64,000 bases of DNA. Origin: Azoarcus indigens (GTDB lineage Bacteria > Pseudomonadota > Gammaproteobacteria > Burkholderiales > Rhodocyclaceae). The notes beneath the pieces are model-generated. The model did not search any database and was not told the DNA's origin. It saw only the letters and a program-made list of their open reading frames with translations. The stretch covers positions 62,001 through 126,000 of the forward strand of contig NZ_SNVV01000002.1 of the NCBI RefSeq assembly GCF_004361735.1, in the 5' to 3' direction. Shown piece by piece: positions 18,117-28,167 of the stretch. Made by a program: the position numbers and the translations under genes. The stretch's first letter is position 1, and each line of letters starts with the position of its first letter.

Positions 18117-20138
18117 CTAGCCTGCCCCCTGATGCGTCAGGTTGCGCAGGGTGTCGGCGACCGACTTGGTGTGGGCGGCGGCCTGGGCGTTGCGGCCGCC
18201 GAAGGACTGCACCGAGGACAGCGTGCCCGACAGCTCGGCGACGCCGCTGGACTGGGCCTCTATCGCCTGGGCGACGCGGTTGATGTCCGCCGCCAGGGCG
18301 GCGATGTCGCTGCCGATCTCGCCGGCGCTGCTGCGCGATTTCTCTGCCAGCTTGCGCACCTCGTCCGCCACCACCGCGAAACCGCGGCCGGCGTCGCCGG
18401 CGCGGGCGGCTTCGATGGCGGCGTTCAGAGCCAGCAGATTGGTCTGGTCGGCGATCTGCTGGATGATCTGCACCACGCCCTGGATGCGGCCGCTGGCCTG
18501 GGCCAGGGCGCGGGCGCTGCCGGCCACTTCCTCCGCCTGGTCGGTGAGGCTGGTGACGGTCTCGCCGGCATCGCGTATCACCGTTTCCTGTTCGTCCAGC
18601 TGGGCGGTGAGGCTGTCCACCGAGGTGTACAGATCGCTGGCGCAGCTCTCCAGCTGCAGCGAGGTGTTTTCGCGTAATTGGTGGGCGTGTTCCAGCGTGG
18701 CGCCGAGATCGTTCAGGCCGACCACCACGTCGGCATAGCTGCCGTCGAAGTCGCCGGGGTTCAGGGCTTCGTCGAAGCGCTGGGCCTTGTAGTGCTGGAT
18801 CTGCTGCACCATGGCGCGCGACAGCCCGGCCAGCTTGCCGATGCGCCGGCGCAGGAAAAAGGCCTTGAACTCGCCGTAATGGGCGACGAAGTTATCCACG
18901 TATTCGTCGGTAAAGGGCTGGCCGGGCGCGACGCGGAAGAAGAACACCGCGGTGAGTGTCTGGTTGAGGTTGAGGCCGAGGATTTCGCCGAAGGTGGAGA
19001 AGCCGGCGAGCTGGGTCTGCGGCAGCAGGCTGGCGCTGCCGGCGAGTTCGCGCTCGTTGTAGAGCCGGCGCAGGATGCAGTCGTTGAGGATGCCGGCCAC
19101 CGGCGCGCCCGGCTTGCCTTGCAGGAAGCGCTGCAGGTCGCGCTGGGTGTGCTGGACGAAGCCGGTGCGGCGCACCAGCACGATCTCCTCGCCGGAGGCG
19201 ACGTCGCAGTAGAAGTGCACCAGCCCGCTTTCGAGGTCGATGCGGGAGATGGAGCGCACGAACAGCTCCTCGCCGACGCGGATGGCGAAGGAGTGGTCCG
19301 CCAGCTTCTGCTCCAGCGCGGCCGGGGCGCAATCCAGCGCCTCGCACAGGGCGTCGATCATGGACATGATGCGGCCGCTGCGGGTGATGACCTGGCCGAC
19401 GTAGCGCTTTTCCACCGAGGCGCTGAGCACATGGAAGGAGAGCGCTTCCGGCTCGAAGTTCTGGCTCTTGAACACGCCGAAGCGGACGCCGGGCGCGGCC
19501 TTGATGAAGGCGACGGTGGCGTGGTTCTCCAGCCGGCGCTGGCCGTCATGCACCGCGGTGCCGCTGAAATCCAGCTTGCCGCCGGCGGAGCCGCCGACGA
19601 AGAGGCAGGGGAAGCGGCCGGATTCGTATAGCGCCTCCATGAAGAAGGACTCGGAGGCGGAGAGGCCGTCGAACAGCACGAAGGCGAAGGTGTCGCGGTG
19701 GTCGATCTCCATGCCGACCTGGGCCGCGCGGATGTTGGCGCTGAGGCGGGCGATGCGCTGTTCCACCTCCATCGGCTTGCCGCCGCCGCGCAGATCCTCG
19801 CTGGCGAGCGGAATGGAGACCACCTGGGCGCGGGCGACCAGGCTGGCGTCGAAGCACTGCACCACCACCCGGTCCCACTGGTTGCCGGTGGGGCAGTAGA
19901 GCGCGCCCTCGCCGCCGCACAGCTCGCCGGCGGTGGTACAGGCGACCATGGGCGTGCCGGGAAAGCGCTGGCCGATCTCGCGCGCTACCCGGTCTATGTC
20001 CAGGTAGGGGGAAACGTAGGCGGTGATGAAGGTGGGCTGCAGCCTGAGCTGCGCCAGCGCCGCCGGCAACTCGGCGGCGCGGCACTGGAAGGTGGCGGCG
20101 CCGGTGGCGTCGTGTGGCTTCTTTCCGAACAGCTTCAT
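18117..20138 (-). CDS. Soluble FIST-domain chemoreceptor
   Basis: A 673-residue protein with N-terminal FIST_N (about 30-230) and FIST_C (about 235-390) sensory domains, a linker, and a C-terminal methyl-accepting signalling domain. Its hairpin tip sequence [18 protein letters not shown] near 565-582 is intact, followed by [17 protein letters not shown]. There are no transmembrane helices, so it should be a cytoplasmic transducer. FIST domains are proposed to bind small ligands such as amino acids. It lies just downstream of the urate operon in the same direction but has its own gap and possible promoter. Confidence 0.85.
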   Translation of the reverse strand: MKLFGKKPHDATGAATFQCRAAELPAALAQLRLQPTFITAYVSPYLDIDRVAREIGQRFPGTPMVACTTAGELCGGEGALYCPTGNQWDRVVVQCFDASLVARAQVVSIPLASEDLRGGGKPMEVEQRIARLSANIRAAQVGMEIDHRDTFAFVLFDGLSASESFFMEALYESGRFPCLFVGGSAGGKLDFSGTAVHDGQRRLENHATVAFIKAAPGVRFGVFKSQNFEPEALSFHVLSASVEKRYVGQVITRSGRIMSMIDALCEALDCAPAALEQKLADHSFAIRVGEELFVRSISRIDLESGLVHFYCDVASGEEIVLVRRTGFVQHTQRDLQRFLQGKPGAPVAGILNDCILRRLYNERELAGSASLLPQTQLAGFSTFGEILGLNLNQTLTAVFFFRVAPGQPFTDEYVDNFVAHYGEFKAFFLRRRIGKLAGLSRAMVQQIQHYKAQRFDEALNPGDFDGSYADVVVGLNDLGATLEHAHQLRENTSLQLESCASDLYTSVDSLTAQLDEQETVIRDAGETVTSLTDQAEEVAGSARALAQASGRIQGVVQIIQQIADQTNLLALNAAIEAARAGDAGRGFAVVADEVRKLAEKSRSSAGEIGSDIAALAADINRVAQAIEAQSSGVAELSGTLSSVQSFGGRNAQAAAHTKSVADTLRNLTHQGAG

Positions 20139-20198
20139 TGATCTCCCCTCTCGTCCGACGCGGATGCGTGCCGGTGTTTTCCGGCATCTTCCATGACA

Positions 20199-20226
20199 TT
20201 AACGGGTGGAGAGAGGAAATGCTTTA
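20199..20226 (-). promoter_or_regulatory. Possible sigma-28 promoter of FIST chemoreceptor
   Basis: On the minus strand TAAA (20226-20223) is followed after 16 bp by CCCGTTAA (20206-20199), against the FliA consensus TAAA-N15-GCCGATAA. The spacer is one base long and two positions of the -10 differ. It lies about 60 bp before the ATG. Confidence 0.4.
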
Positions 20227-20273
20227 CGGCTGCCCACCCATTCAGGGCGGCCAGCCGGGAAGGAGGAGTCCGT

Positions 20274-20792
20274 TCAGCGGGGGAGGTCGATCAGCAGGGC
20301 TTCGGGCAGTTCCACCTCGTCGCAGTTGTGGCCAGGGCCGGCGCGGTCGACGACGAGGAAGTCGCACACCGCGTCCAGCGCCAGCAGCGGGTGGTGCCAG
20401 ACGCCGGGGGCGTAGTTCACGCCTTGTTCGGCGCTGGCGAGGAACACCCGCAGGTCGGCGGCGGTGGGTGCCGCGCCGGGCGGCGCCACCACCACCAGGT
20501 AGGGGCGGCCGGACAGTGGCATGAAGGCCTGGCTGGCGAGTGGGTGGCGCTCCATCATCTCCACCCGGAAGGGCAGGGCGCGGGGCTGGCCGCGGAAGAG
20601 GGAGACGATGGCGCGGCCGTCTACCCCCGGTTCCACCGCGGCGAGGTCGTGGAAGCGCTCGGTGTTGCCGCCGTTGATGGTGTAGTGGCGCGCCGCGCCC
20701 TCCGCCTGGATGACGTCGCCGAAGGGGGCGAAGGCCTCGCGGGTGAGGGGTTCGGCCGTGCGCAGCGTCAGCCCGGCGGCGGCGGTGCTCAT
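20274..20792 (-). CDS. allA: Ureidoglycolate lyase
   Basis: Splits ureidoglycolate to glyoxylate and urea, the last step of this urate pathway. The 172-residue cupin-like protein contains the family's GDVIQ near the N-terminus, the NGG(N)TERFHDL segment, [12 protein letters not shown] and [14 protein letters not shown] 20792 overlaps the allantoicase stop by ATGA. Confidence 0.9.
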   Translation of the reverse strand: MSTAAAGLTLRTAEPLTREAFAPFGDVIQAEGAARHYTINGGNTERFHDLAAVEPGVDGRAIVSLFRGQPRALPFRVEMMERHPLASQAFMPLSGRPYLVVVAPPGAAPTAADLRVFLASAEQGVNYAPGVWHHPLLALDAVCDFLVVDRAGPGHNCDEVELPEALLIDLPR

Positions 20793-21814
20793 TCCTTCAC
20801 CTTGCCCCACAGCCGCACCCGCGACAGGCCGCCATCGGGGATGACGTTGATGCGTACATGAGTGATGGGGCCATGCGCGGCGATCTCGCCGACGAAGGTG
20901 TGGATGGCGTCCATCGACAGCGGCTGCTCCGGCAGGATGAAGGGCCAGAACATGCTCTGGGTGACCGCCGACTGGTCGGTGCCGCCGGCCATGAAGGCGC
21001 CCTGGATGGAGCAGCGGTCCGGGTAGTTGCCCTTGAAGTGGGCGGTGTCGATCTCGATCTTTTCCAGCGTGCCGGCGGCGCCGAGCTGGACGATGCACCA
21101 GTCGTTGCCGGGCTCGCGGCGGCGGCGGGTTTCCCAGCCGTCGCCCATGTCGCGGCCGCGGTCGGGCAGCAGCAGGTTGGATACCGAGCCGTAGTGGGAG
21201 TCGTTCCAGGCCACCGCGCGGCCGCCGTTTTCCATGGCGGCGAGGTCGTAGGTGAGGTTGGGGTTGTCGAAGGCGCCGACCGGCTGGCCGTACACCCGCA
21301 GGCGGGCGATGCCGCCGTCCGGGTAGATGTTCACCCGCAGGTGGGTCCAGGCTTCCTGGCTGGCGATGGCGAACAGGTGGTGGGCGCTGGCGCCGAGGGA
21401 AACCGAGGGCAGGATCTCGGTCCATCGCGCCGCCTTCAGCGTGGCGACGTCGTCGCTGTCGGACACGGTGGCTTCGATGGACACCGCCGGCGCGTAGTTG
21501 CCGGTGAAGTGGGAGGTATCCACGTCGAAGCCGCGGATGATGCCACGGCGGCCGAGCTTGAGCAGGCACCAGTCGTGGCCGGTGGTGCGCTTGCGGCGGG
21601 TTTCCCAGCCGTCCATCCACTTGCCGTTGTCGTCGTACTTGCCGGGGATGAAGACCGCCGGATCGGGGTTGAGCATGCGCGAGACCTCGGCGAAGAAATC
21701 GTCCGAGGCATGCAGCGCGCGGGCGCCGATGCGCGGGTTGGCGAGGTCCACCGAGCGGCGGGCCCAGTCGGGCAGGTCGGCGGCGGGGGCAACGATGATG
21801 CTCTGGGTGCTCAT
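20789..21814 (-). CDS. alc: Allantoicase
   Basis: Hydrolyses allantoate to ureidoglycolate and urea. The 341 residues form two repeated jelly-roll-like allantoicase domains, visible as paired motifs: DGWETRRKR...DWCLLKLG and HFTGNYAP in the first, DGWETRRRR...DWCIVQLG and HFKGNYPD in the second. It sits between puuE and allA in the urate operon. Confidence 0.95.
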   Translation of the reverse strand: MSTQSIIVAPAADLPDWARRSVDLANPRIGARALHASDDFFAEVSRMLNPDPAVFIPGKYDDNGKWMDGWETRRKRTTGHDWCLLKLGRRGIIRGFDVDTSHFTGNYAPAVSIEATVSDSDDVATLKAARWTEILPSVSLGASAHHLFAIASQEAWTHLRVNIYPDGGIARLRVYGQPVGAFDNPNLTYDLAAMENGGRAVAWNDSHYGSVSNLLLPDRGRDMGDGWETRRRREPGNDWCIVQLGAAGTLEKIEIDTAHFKGNYPDRCSIQGAFMAGGTDQSAVTQSMFWPFILPEQPLSMDAIHTFVGEIAAHGPITHVRINVIPDGGLSRVRLWGKVKE

Positions 21815-21827
21815 GAGGTATCCGTGT

Positions 21828-22778
21828 TCAGGGCTGTTTCTTGTGGGGGTGATGTTCGATCCAGTGGCGGGCGATGTCCACCCGGCGGCAGATCCACACC
21901 CGGTCGTGGCGCTCGATGTGGTCGAGGAAGCGTTGCAGGGCGCGGAAGCGGCCGGGGCGGCCGAGCAGGCGGCAGTGCATGCCCACGCTCATCATCGCCG
22001 GGCGCTCTTCGCCTTCTTCGTACATCAGGTCGAAGGTGTCGCGCAGGTACTGGAAGAATTCGTCGCCGTGGGAGAAGCCCTGCGGCAGGGCGAAGCGCAT
22101 GTCGTTGGTGTCCAGGGTGTAGGGCACCACCAGGTGCGGCACCTGGCTGCCGTCGGTCTTGCGCACCTCGGTCCAGAACGGCAGGTCGTCGCCGTAGTAG
22201 TCGGAGTCGTAGAGGAAGCCGCCGTGGTCGGCCACCAGGCGCCGGGTGTTGGGCGAGTCGCGGCCTGTGTACCAGCCCAGCGGGCGCTCGCCGGTGAGGC
22301 GCTGGATGATCTCCATGCCCAGGCGCATGTGCTCGCGCTCCTCGGCTTCCGGGGTGTTCTGGTAGTGGATCCAGCGCAGGCCGTGGCAGGCGATCTCGTG
22401 GCCCAGTTCCTGGAAGGCGGCGGTGGCTTCCGGGTGGCGCTCCAGCGCCATCGCCACGCCGAAGATGGTCATCGGCAGGCCGCGGCGCTCGAACTCGCGC
22501 AGGAAGCGCCACACGCCGACGCGGGAGCCGTACTCGTAGATGGACTCCATCGACAGATGGCGGTCCGGGTAGCTGGCCGGGTTGAACATCTCCGACAGGA
22601 ACTGCTCGCTGCCGGCGTCGCCGTGCAGCACCGAGTTCTCGCCGCCTTCCTCGTAGTTGAGCACGAACTGCACCGCTACCCGGGCGCGGCCGGGCCAGTT
22701 GGCATGCGGCGGATTGCGGCCGTAGCCGACGAGGTCGCGCGGGTAGCTGGAGGAGGGGGCTGGGGCGGCGGAGGTCAT
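21828..22778 (-). CDS. puuE: Allantoinase PuuE (polysaccharide deacetylase type)
   Basis: Converts allantoin to allantoate without the metal site of classical allantoinases. The 316-residue protein has the NodB-like fold with family signatures [19 protein letters not shown] and [14 protein letters not shown]. It is flanked by uraD (21 bp) and alc (13 bp), consistent with one transcript. Confidence 0.94.
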   Translation of the reverse strand: MTSAAPAPSSSYPRDLVGYGRNPPHANWPGRARVAVQFVLNYEEGGENSVLHGDAGSEQFLSEMFNPASYPDRHLSMESIYEYGSRVGVWRFLREFERRGLPMTIFGVAMALERHPEATAAFQELGHEIACHGLRWIHYQNTPEAEEREHMRLGMEIIQRLTGERPLGWYTGRDSPNTRRLVADHGGFLYDSDYYGDDLPFWTEVRKTDGSQVPHLVVPYTLDTNDMRFALPQGFSHGDEFFQYLRDTFDLMYEEGEERPAMMSVGMHCRLLGRPGRFRALQRFLDHIERHDRVWICRRVDIARHWIEHHPHKKQP

Positions 22779-22799
22779 GGGCGCGTCTCCGGGCAGGCT

Positions 22800-23336
22800 T
22801 CAGGCGGCGCCGAGCAGGGCGTCGAGGCGGAAGCGGGCGATCTTGGCGATTTCATCCAGGCAGGTACGGAATTCGGTTTCGGCGTCGTTGCCGAGGCGGG
22901 CCTCGATGATATCCATGATCTGGTGGCGGCTGCGTCCCTTCACCGCGATCACGAAGGGAAAGCCGAAGCGGGAGCGGTAGGCGGCGTTGAGGCTGCGCAG
23001 GCGCTGCAGTTCGTCGGCGGTGCAGCGGTCCAGGCCGGCGCCTTGCTGCTCGCCGGTGGAGGCCTGGGTGAGGGTGCCGGCGGCGGCTTCCTTGCCGGCC
23101 AGTTCCGGGTGGGCGCGGATCAGCGCCAGCTGCTCGGCGCGCCCGGCGTCCAGCATGGCGGCGACCATGGCCTGGTGCAGCGCGTCCACGCTGGCGAAGG
23201 GGCGGGCGGCCCAGGCGCGCTCGGCGACCCAGGGCGAGTGCTCGAAGATGCCGCCCAGCTGGCTGGAGAAGGCGGTGCAGTCCAGCGCGGAGAGGTCCGC
23301 GAGCTTCTGGGCGGTGGGGAGGGCGGCGGTCATCAT
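22800..23336 (-). CDS. uraD: OHCU decarboxylase
   Basis: 2-oxo-4-hydroxy-4-carboxy-5-ureidoimidazoline decarboxylase, forming S-allantoin. The 178 residues include the RAHPELAGK catalytic segment (with the His), an SxEQxGAGLD-type motif (TGEQQGAGLD) and FGFPFVIAVKG. It lies 83 bp after puuD in the same operon. Confidence 0.94.
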   Translation of the reverse strand: MMTAALPTAQKLADLSALDCTAFSSQLGGIFEHSPWVAERAWAARPFASVDALHQAMVAAMLDAGRAEQLALIRAHPELAGKEAAAGTLTQASTGEQQGAGLDRCTADELQRLRSLNAAYRSRFGFPFVIAVKGRSRHQIMDIIEARLGNDAETEFRTCLDEIAKIARFRLDALLGAA

Positions 23337-23419
23337 GGAGGACTCTGGTGTGAACGGGGTTCTGCCGCTGGCCGCCGGCTGGCGGCCAGAAGCGCTTCAG
23401 TGGCGTGTTGCGTGCCGTG

Positions 23420-24613
23420 TCAGTCGGCGAGCCGGGCGCCCTGGGCGTGCCAGGTGGCGATCAGGCGGCGTTCCTCGTCGGTGATGTGGGTGAGGTTGCC
23501 CAGCGGCATGTAGCCGCTGGCCACCGTCTCGGCGATCTTGGCGGCGTGCTGGCCGATCTCCTCCGGTGTCTGCAGCAGCACGCCCTTGGGTGGCTGGATG
23601 AAGCCCTCGTAGGTGGGCTGGGCGGCATGGCAGGCGATGCAGCGCTGGTCCACCACCTGCTTCACCTGGGCGAAGGCCACCTTGTCGCCGCCGGCATCCA
23701 CCTTCTCCGGCGCCATCAGCACCACCAGCAGCGCCAGCAGGGCGACGCCGCTGGCCGGCAGCCACCACTTCACCTGGCCGCGGTGGCGCAGCACGAAGAA
23801 CTGCCGGATCAGCACGCCGGCCGCCATCATCACCACCAGCACCAGCCAGCCGTTGGCATGGCTGTAGGTCATCGGGTAGTGGTTGCTGATCATGGTGAAC
23901 AGCACCGGCAGGGTGAAGTAGGTGTTGTGCACCGAGCGCTGCTTGCCGATCTGGCCGGGGCGCGGGTCCACCGGCCGGCCGGCGCGTATCTGCGCCACCA
24001 TGCGTTTCTGGCCGGGGATGATGTGGACGAAGACGTTGGCCGCCATGATGGTGCCCAGCACCGCGCCCACGTGCAGGTAGGCGGCGCGGGCGGAGAACAC
24101 CTGGTGCAGCGCCCAGTCGGCGAACACTACCAGCACGAAGATCAGCCCGGCCAGCAGCGCGTCGCGGCCGACCAGCAGGCGGCAGAGCAGGTCGTAGACC
24201 ACCCAGCCGGCGGCGAGGAAGCCGATGGAGAGGGCGATGGCGGCGGGCGGCGTGAGCGCCATCACGTTGCGGTCTATCAGGTAGGAGGAGGCGCCGGCCC
24301 AATAGACGATGGCCAGCATGCCCATGCCGGACAGCCAGGTGGTGTAGGCCTCCCACTTGGACCAGTGCAGGTCCTGGGACAGGGGCTCGCCCTGCGGGCC
24401 GGTGAGGAATTTCTGGCTGCAGTAGAAGCCGCCGCCATGCACCGCCCACAGCTCGCCGAACACGCCGCGCTGCTTGTCCGCCGCCTTCTTCGGCGGCTTC
24501 AGCGAGGTGTCCAGCATGACGAAGTAGAAGGAGGCGCCTATCCAGGCGATGCCGGCGATCAGGTGCAGCCAGCGGACCAGCAGGTTGGCCCAGTCGAGGA
24601 GATAGCTTTCCAT
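23420..24613 (-). CDS. puuD: Urate hydroxylase PuuD with C-terminal cytochrome c domain
   Basis: Membrane urate oxidase of the PuuD type, which hydroxylates urate to 5-hydroxyisourate and passes electrons to cytochrome c rather than to O2. The 397-residue protein has about eight helices with conserved His residues (WLHLIAGIAWIGASFYF, HVGAVLGTIMAANVF, HIIPGQ) and a C-terminal periplasmic monoheme domain with CIACH near 315-319. It starts 13 bp after uraH. Use of the respiratory chain fits a facultatively anaerobic denitrifier. Confidence 0.93.
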   Translation of the reverse strand: MESYLLDWANLLVRWLHLIAGIAWIGASFYFVMLDTSLKPPKKAADKQRGVFGELWAVHGGGFYCSQKFLTGPQGEPLSQDLHWSKWEAYTTWLSGMGMLAIVYWAGASSYLIDRNVMALTPPAAIALSIGFLAAGWVVYDLLCRLLVGRDALLAGLIFVLVVFADWALHQVFSARAAYLHVGAVLGTIMAANVFVHIIPGQKRMVAQIRAGRPVDPRPGQIGKQRSVHNTYFTLPVLFTMISNHYPMTYSHANGWLVLVVMMAAGVLIRQFFVLRHRGQVKWWLPASGVALLALLVVLMAPEKVDAGGDKVAFAQVKQVVDQRCIACHAAQPTYEGFIQPPKGVLLQTPEEIGQHAAKIAETVASGYMPLGNLTHITDEERRLIATWHAQGARLAD

Positions 24614-24626
24614 GTGCGGCGCCGGC

Positions 24627-24989
24627 TCAACTGCCGCGGTAGGTGGAGTAGCTCCACGGCGAGACCAGCAGCGGCACGTGGTAGTGCTGGCCGGCCTCGG
24701 CGATGCCGAAACGCAGCACCACCTCGCCGACGAAGGGCGGATCGGGCAGCTCGGCGCCGCCGGGGGCCTCGCGGAAATAGGCGGTGGTGTCGAACACCAG
24801 CTCGTAGCGGCCGGCGGCGAAGGCCTCGCCTTCCAGCAAGGGGGCGTCGCAGCGGCCGTCGGCGTTGGTCAGCATGCTGGCGAGCAGGCGGCGTTCGCCG
24901 CCGGCCTCCAGGCGGAAGACGGACACCGGAATGCCCTGGCCGGGGCGGCCGAGGGCGGTGTCGAGCACGTGGGTGGTGAGTCTGCCCAT
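24627..24989 (-). CDS. uraH: 5-hydroxyisourate hydrolase
   Basis: Transthyretin-like hydrolase of 120 residues converting 5-hydroxyisourate to OHCU. It has the N-terminal LTTHVLDTALGRPG motif, the internal RYELVFDT strand and the C-terminal YRGS tetrapeptide that marks this family. It is the first gene of the six-gene urate operon. Confidence 0.96.
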   Translation of the reverse strand: MGRLTTHVLDTALGRPGQGIPVSVFRLEAGGERRLLASMLTNADGRCDAPLLEGEAFAAGRYELVFDTTAYFREAPGGAELPDPPFVGEVVLRFGIAEAGQHYHVPLLVSPWSYSTYRGS

Positions 24990-25065
24990 GGCGGCAATTC
25001 CTGTTCGTTCGTATCGGCCTCCAGTCTAGAAGCCTCGCGCCGCGCGCGGGCGGGGATGTCTGGAT

Positions 25066-25088
25066 AACCGATATAAAGAACCGGATAT
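25066..25088. promoter_or_regulatory. Candidate operator of the urate operon
   Basis: Imperfect direct repeats AACCGATAT (25066-25074) and AACCGGATAT (25079-25088) stand out as AT-rich in a GC-rich gap, 77 bp upstream of uraH. They could bind a purine-responsive regulator. No matching regulator gene lies in the window. Confidence 0.4.
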
Positions 25089-25152
25089 TGTCCTCGCCGG
25101 CCGGGCGTGCACCGGGGGGCACTGGCGGGCCGGAGGGATCCCGGCCTGTGCC

Positions 25153-26061
25153 TCAGGTGGACGGGGGGCGGTCCAGCGTCGCGTCGGCCAGGGAGGCGGG
25201 ATCCTCCAGCGGCTCCAGGTGGGTGGTGACGTGGGCGCGCGGCACGGCGGCGCGCAAGGCCGCCTCGATGCGTTCAGCCCAGTCATGGCCGGTCTGCACC
25301 GTCCATTGGCCGGGCACCAGCACATGCAGGCTGACGAAGGCGCGGCTGCCGGCCTGCCGGGTGCGCAGGGCGTGGAAGGCCAGGCCGTGGGCGCGGAAGC
25401 CGTCGAGCGCTCGCTCCAGCGCGGCCAGTTCGGCGTCGGGGAGGGCAACGTCCATCAGCCCTGCGGCGGAGCGTTGGAGGAGTCTCCAGCCGGTCCACAC
25501 GATGTTGGCGGCGACCAGCAGGGCGATGGCCGGGTCCAGCCACAGCCAACCGCTGGACCAGGCGAGGGCGACGCCGAGGATGACGCCGGCCGAGGTCCAC
25601 ACGTCCGTCATCAGGTGATGGGCGTCGGCCTCCAGGGTGATGGAGTGGTGGGCCTTGCCCACCCGCATCAGCACGCGGGCGGTGAGCAGGTTGATCACCG
25701 AGGCCAGCACCGAGATCGCCAGGCCGACATCCACCGCCTCCAGCGGCTGCGGCTGCAGCAGGCGCTGCACCGCGGCGTAGCCGATGCCGCCGGCCGCCAG
25801 CAGGATCAGCGCCCCCTCGAAGGCGCTGGAGAAGTACTCCGCCTTGCCGTGGCCATAGCTGTGGCGGGCGTCCGCCGGCGTTTCCGCCACGCCCAGCATG
25901 GCCAGCGCCATCAGCGCACCGGCGAGGTTGACCAGCGATTCCAGGGCATCGGAGAGCAGGCCGACGGAGCCGGTGAACCACCAGGCCGCGCCCTTCAGCA
26001 CGATGGTGGAGAGGGCGGCGGCGACCGAGAGCCAGGCGTAGGGCTTCAGGGAGGAACTCAT
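25153..26061 (-). CDS. CDF-family metal cation efflux protein
   Basis: Cation diffusion facilitator of 302 residues with about six helices and a C-terminal cytoplasmic ferredoxin-like domain. Metal-site motifs are present: SDALES in helix 2, [11 protein letters not shown] at the loop, and DAHHLMTDV in helix 5. The HxxxD site suggests Zn, Fe or Cd type specificity, which cannot be settled by eye. It overlaps the histidine kinase gene by ATGA, so it is the last gene of the heme-protein/two-component operon. Confidence 0.92.
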   Translation of the reverse strand: MSSSLKPYAWLSVAAALSTIVLKGAAWWFTGSVGLLSDALESLVNLAGALMALAMLGVAETPADARHSYGHGKAEYFSSAFEGALILLAAGGIGYAAVQRLLQPQPLEAVDVGLAISVLASVINLLTARVLMRVGKAHHSITLEADAHHLMTDVWTSAGVILGVALAWSSGWLWLDPAIALLVAANIVWTGWRLLQRSAAGLMDVALPDAELAALERALDGFRAHGLAFHALRTRQAGSRAFVSLHVLVPGQWTVQTGHDWAERIEAALRAAVPRAHVTTHLEPLEDPASLADATLDRPPST

Positions 26062-27482
26062 GCGCGAGGTGCCTGGGCAGCGGTGGACTGGGAAGTGAGA
26101 GCGGGGGATGCCGGGCGGCGGCGCGGCAGGCGCAGTTCCACCCGCAGGCCGTGGCCGGGCGGGCTGCTGCGGGGGCCGAAGCGCAGACTGCCGTGGTGGC
26201 GTTCGACGATGCGGGCGGCGATGGACAGGCCCAGGCCGCTGCCTTCCTCGCCGGCGCTCTCCAGCCGGCGCCAGAAGCGCTGCCCCAGGCGCTGCAGTTC
26301 GGCGGCGGGAACGCCGGGGCCGCTGTCCTCCACCGTCAGCAGCCAGTCCGGCCCGTCGGCGCCGAGGGCGACCTGCACCGATCCGCCCGGCGACGTATAG
26401 CGCACGGCGTTGTCGAGCAGGTTGCGCAGCAGGATCGCCAGCCAGGCAGGGTTGCCGTGCATGGTGGCGGGGCCATCGGTGTCGAGGCTGCTGGTGTCGA
26501 GGCCGATCTCCTGGCCTTTGGCGAGCGCGCCATCGGCGGCTTCGCCCACGGCCTGGCGCAGCAGCGCGTCGAGCTCCAGCGGGGTGAAGGCCGTGGCTTG
26601 CACGGCGTCGGCGCGGGCCAGCGTGAGCAGTTGGGCCACCAGCCGGCTCATGCGGTCGCAGCCGGACAGCAGCTGCTCCAGCGCATGCCGCCGCGCGGTG
26701 TCGTCACTGGCGCCGAGGGCGACCTGGGCCTGGGCGCGCAGGGCGGCGAGCGGGGTGCGCAGCTCATGGGCGGCATCCGCGGTGAAGCGGCGCTCGTTCT
26801 CCAGGCTGCGTTCCACCCGTTCGAACAGGCCGTTCAGCCGCGCGACCAGGGGCGCGACTTCGGCGGGGAGCTCATCCTCGGACAGGCGTTCGAGGCGGTC
26901 GGGCGAGCGTTCGCCCAGCTCGCCGGCGATACGCAGCAGCGGGCGCATGCCGTGGCGCACGGCCAGCCACAGCAGCACCGCCAGCAGCGGCAGTGTGAGC
27001 AGCACGGGCCACAGCAGGCCGGCGGCGAAGCCCCGGGCCAGCTTGTCGCGCCGGGCGCTGCGCTCGCCCACTTGCACCATCAGCCCGCCGGCCGGATCGG
27101 TGGCGGAGAACACCCGCCAGGCGTGGTCACCGACGCGTTGGGTGGAAAAGCCCTCCTGCCGCGATGACAACGGCGTTGCCGGGGCATTGGCGGAGTGCAG
27201 GCGCAGCTGCCCGTTCGCCCACACCTGGAAGGCAACGCGGCGCGCATAGCGATGCAGCTGCGGCGCGTGTTCCTCGTCCACCGCGGCGGGCTCGCCCAGG
27301 CCGCCGGCGCCCCCGGCCTGGGCGAGCAGGAGCGAGGCCGTCTGCACCAGGTGGGCGTCCAGCAGTTCCTCGGCTTCGTGCCTGGCCTCCATCCAGGTGA
27401 GCTGGGCGGCGACCAGCCAGGCGATGCCTACCAGGACGATGGTGATCGCGGTGATGCGGCTCTTGATCGAGGCGAGGCGCAT
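26058..27482 (-). CDS. Sensor histidine kinase, QseC/PmrB-like
   Basis: A 474-residue kinase with two membrane helices (about 10-30 and 165-190) around a periplasmic domain of about 130 residues. A HAMP-like linker and the HisKA motif [15 protein letters not shown] (His239) follow, with an HATPase domain ([28 protein letters not shown]). It is paired with the response regulator 7 bp upstream. Members of this group sense metals, pH or quinone-like signals. The ligand here is unknown. Confidence 0.92.
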   Translation of the reverse strand: MRLASIKSRITAITIVLVGIAWLVAAQLTWMEARHEAEELLDAHLVQTASLLLAQAGGAGGLGEPAAVDEEHAPQLHRYARRVAFQVWANGQLRLHSANAPATPLSSRQEGFSTQRVGDHAWRVFSATDPAGGLMVQVGERSARRDKLARGFAAGLLWPVLLTLPLLAVLLWLAVRHGMRPLLRIAGELGERSPDRLERLSEDELPAEVAPLVARLNGLFERVERSLENERRFTADAAHELRTPLAALRAQAQVALGASDDTARRHALEQLLSGCDRMSRLVAQLLTLARADAVQATAFTPLELDALLRQAVGEAADGALAKGQEIGLDTSSLDTDGPATMHGNPAWLAILLRNLLDNAVRYTSPGGSVQVALGADGPDWLLTVEDSGPGVPAAELQRLGQRFWRRLESAGEEGSGLGLSIAARIVERHHGSLRFGPRSSPPGHGLRVELRLPRRRPASPALTSQSTAAQAPRA

Positions 27483-27489
27483 GGCGGTT

Positions 27490-28158
27490 TCAGTCTCCCC
27501 GCGCCAGGTAGCCCACGCCGCGTATGGTGTGGATGAGTTCCCGCCCGAGCTTGCGGCGCAGGTGGTGGATGTAGACCTCTATGGTGTTGCTGCCGGTTTC
27601 CTCGCCCCAGCTGTAGAGCTGCTGCTCCAACTGGGCACGCGACAGCACGCGGCCGGGCTTGAGCATGAGGGCATGCAGCAGGGCGAACTCCTTGGCCGCC
27701 AGTTCCACCGGCCGGCCGTCGACGGTGACGGTGTGGGCGGCCGGGTCCAGTTCCACGCCGGACAGGGCCAGCCGGGGCGCGGGATGGCCCTCGGCGCGGC
27801 GTATGAGTGCGCGCAGGCGGGCGGCGAGTTCGCCCATGTCGAAGGGTTTGAGGAGGTAGTCGTCGGCACCGGCGTCGAGGCCGGCGATGCGGTCATCCAC
27901 CGTGTCGCGGGCGGTCAGGATCAGCACCGGCAGGCGGCTGCCCTGCGCGCGCAGGCGGCCGAGTACCGCGAGGCCGTCGCGGCGCGGCAGGCCGAGGTCC
28001 AGCACCAGGGCGGCAAAATCCGCAGCAAGCGCGCCGGCGAGCGCGGTCTCGGCGGCGATGCCGTCGGTAACCCAGGCGACGACGAAGCCGGCCTGGGTCA
28101 AGCCGGCCTGCAGCGCGTCGCCGAGCAGTTTGTCGTCCTCCACCACCAGGACCCGCAT
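27490..28158 (-). CDS. OmpR-family response regulator, QseB/PmrA-like
   Basis: A 222-residue regulator with a receiver domain (acidic pocket ED at 7-8, phospho-acceptor Asp54 in LVLDLGLP, Lys in LLKPFD) and a C-terminal winged helix (about 130-220, ending IHTIRGVGYLA). It is encoded between cytochrome b561 and its kinase. A perfect CTTAAG-N5-CTTAAG box upstream of the operon matches what PmrA/QseB-type proteins bind, implying autoregulation. Confidence 0.92.
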   Translation of the reverse strand: MRVLVVEDDKLLGDALQAGLTQAGFVVAWVTDGIAAETALAGALAADFAALVLDLGLPRRDGLAVLGRLRAQGSRLPVLILTARDTVDDRIAGLDAGADDYLLKPFDMGELAARLRALIRRAEGHPAPRLALSGVELDPAAHTVTVDGRPVELAAKEFALLHALMLKPGRVLSRAQLEQQLYSWGEETGSNTIEVYIHHLRRKLGRELIHTIRGVGYLARGD

Positions 28159-28167
28159 CCTTCCTCC

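Noticed and set aside
20274-21620. 448-codon minus-strand frame that reads through into allA
   Set aside because: Its first part is out of frame with the allantoicase gene; only the segment from ATG 20792 is real.
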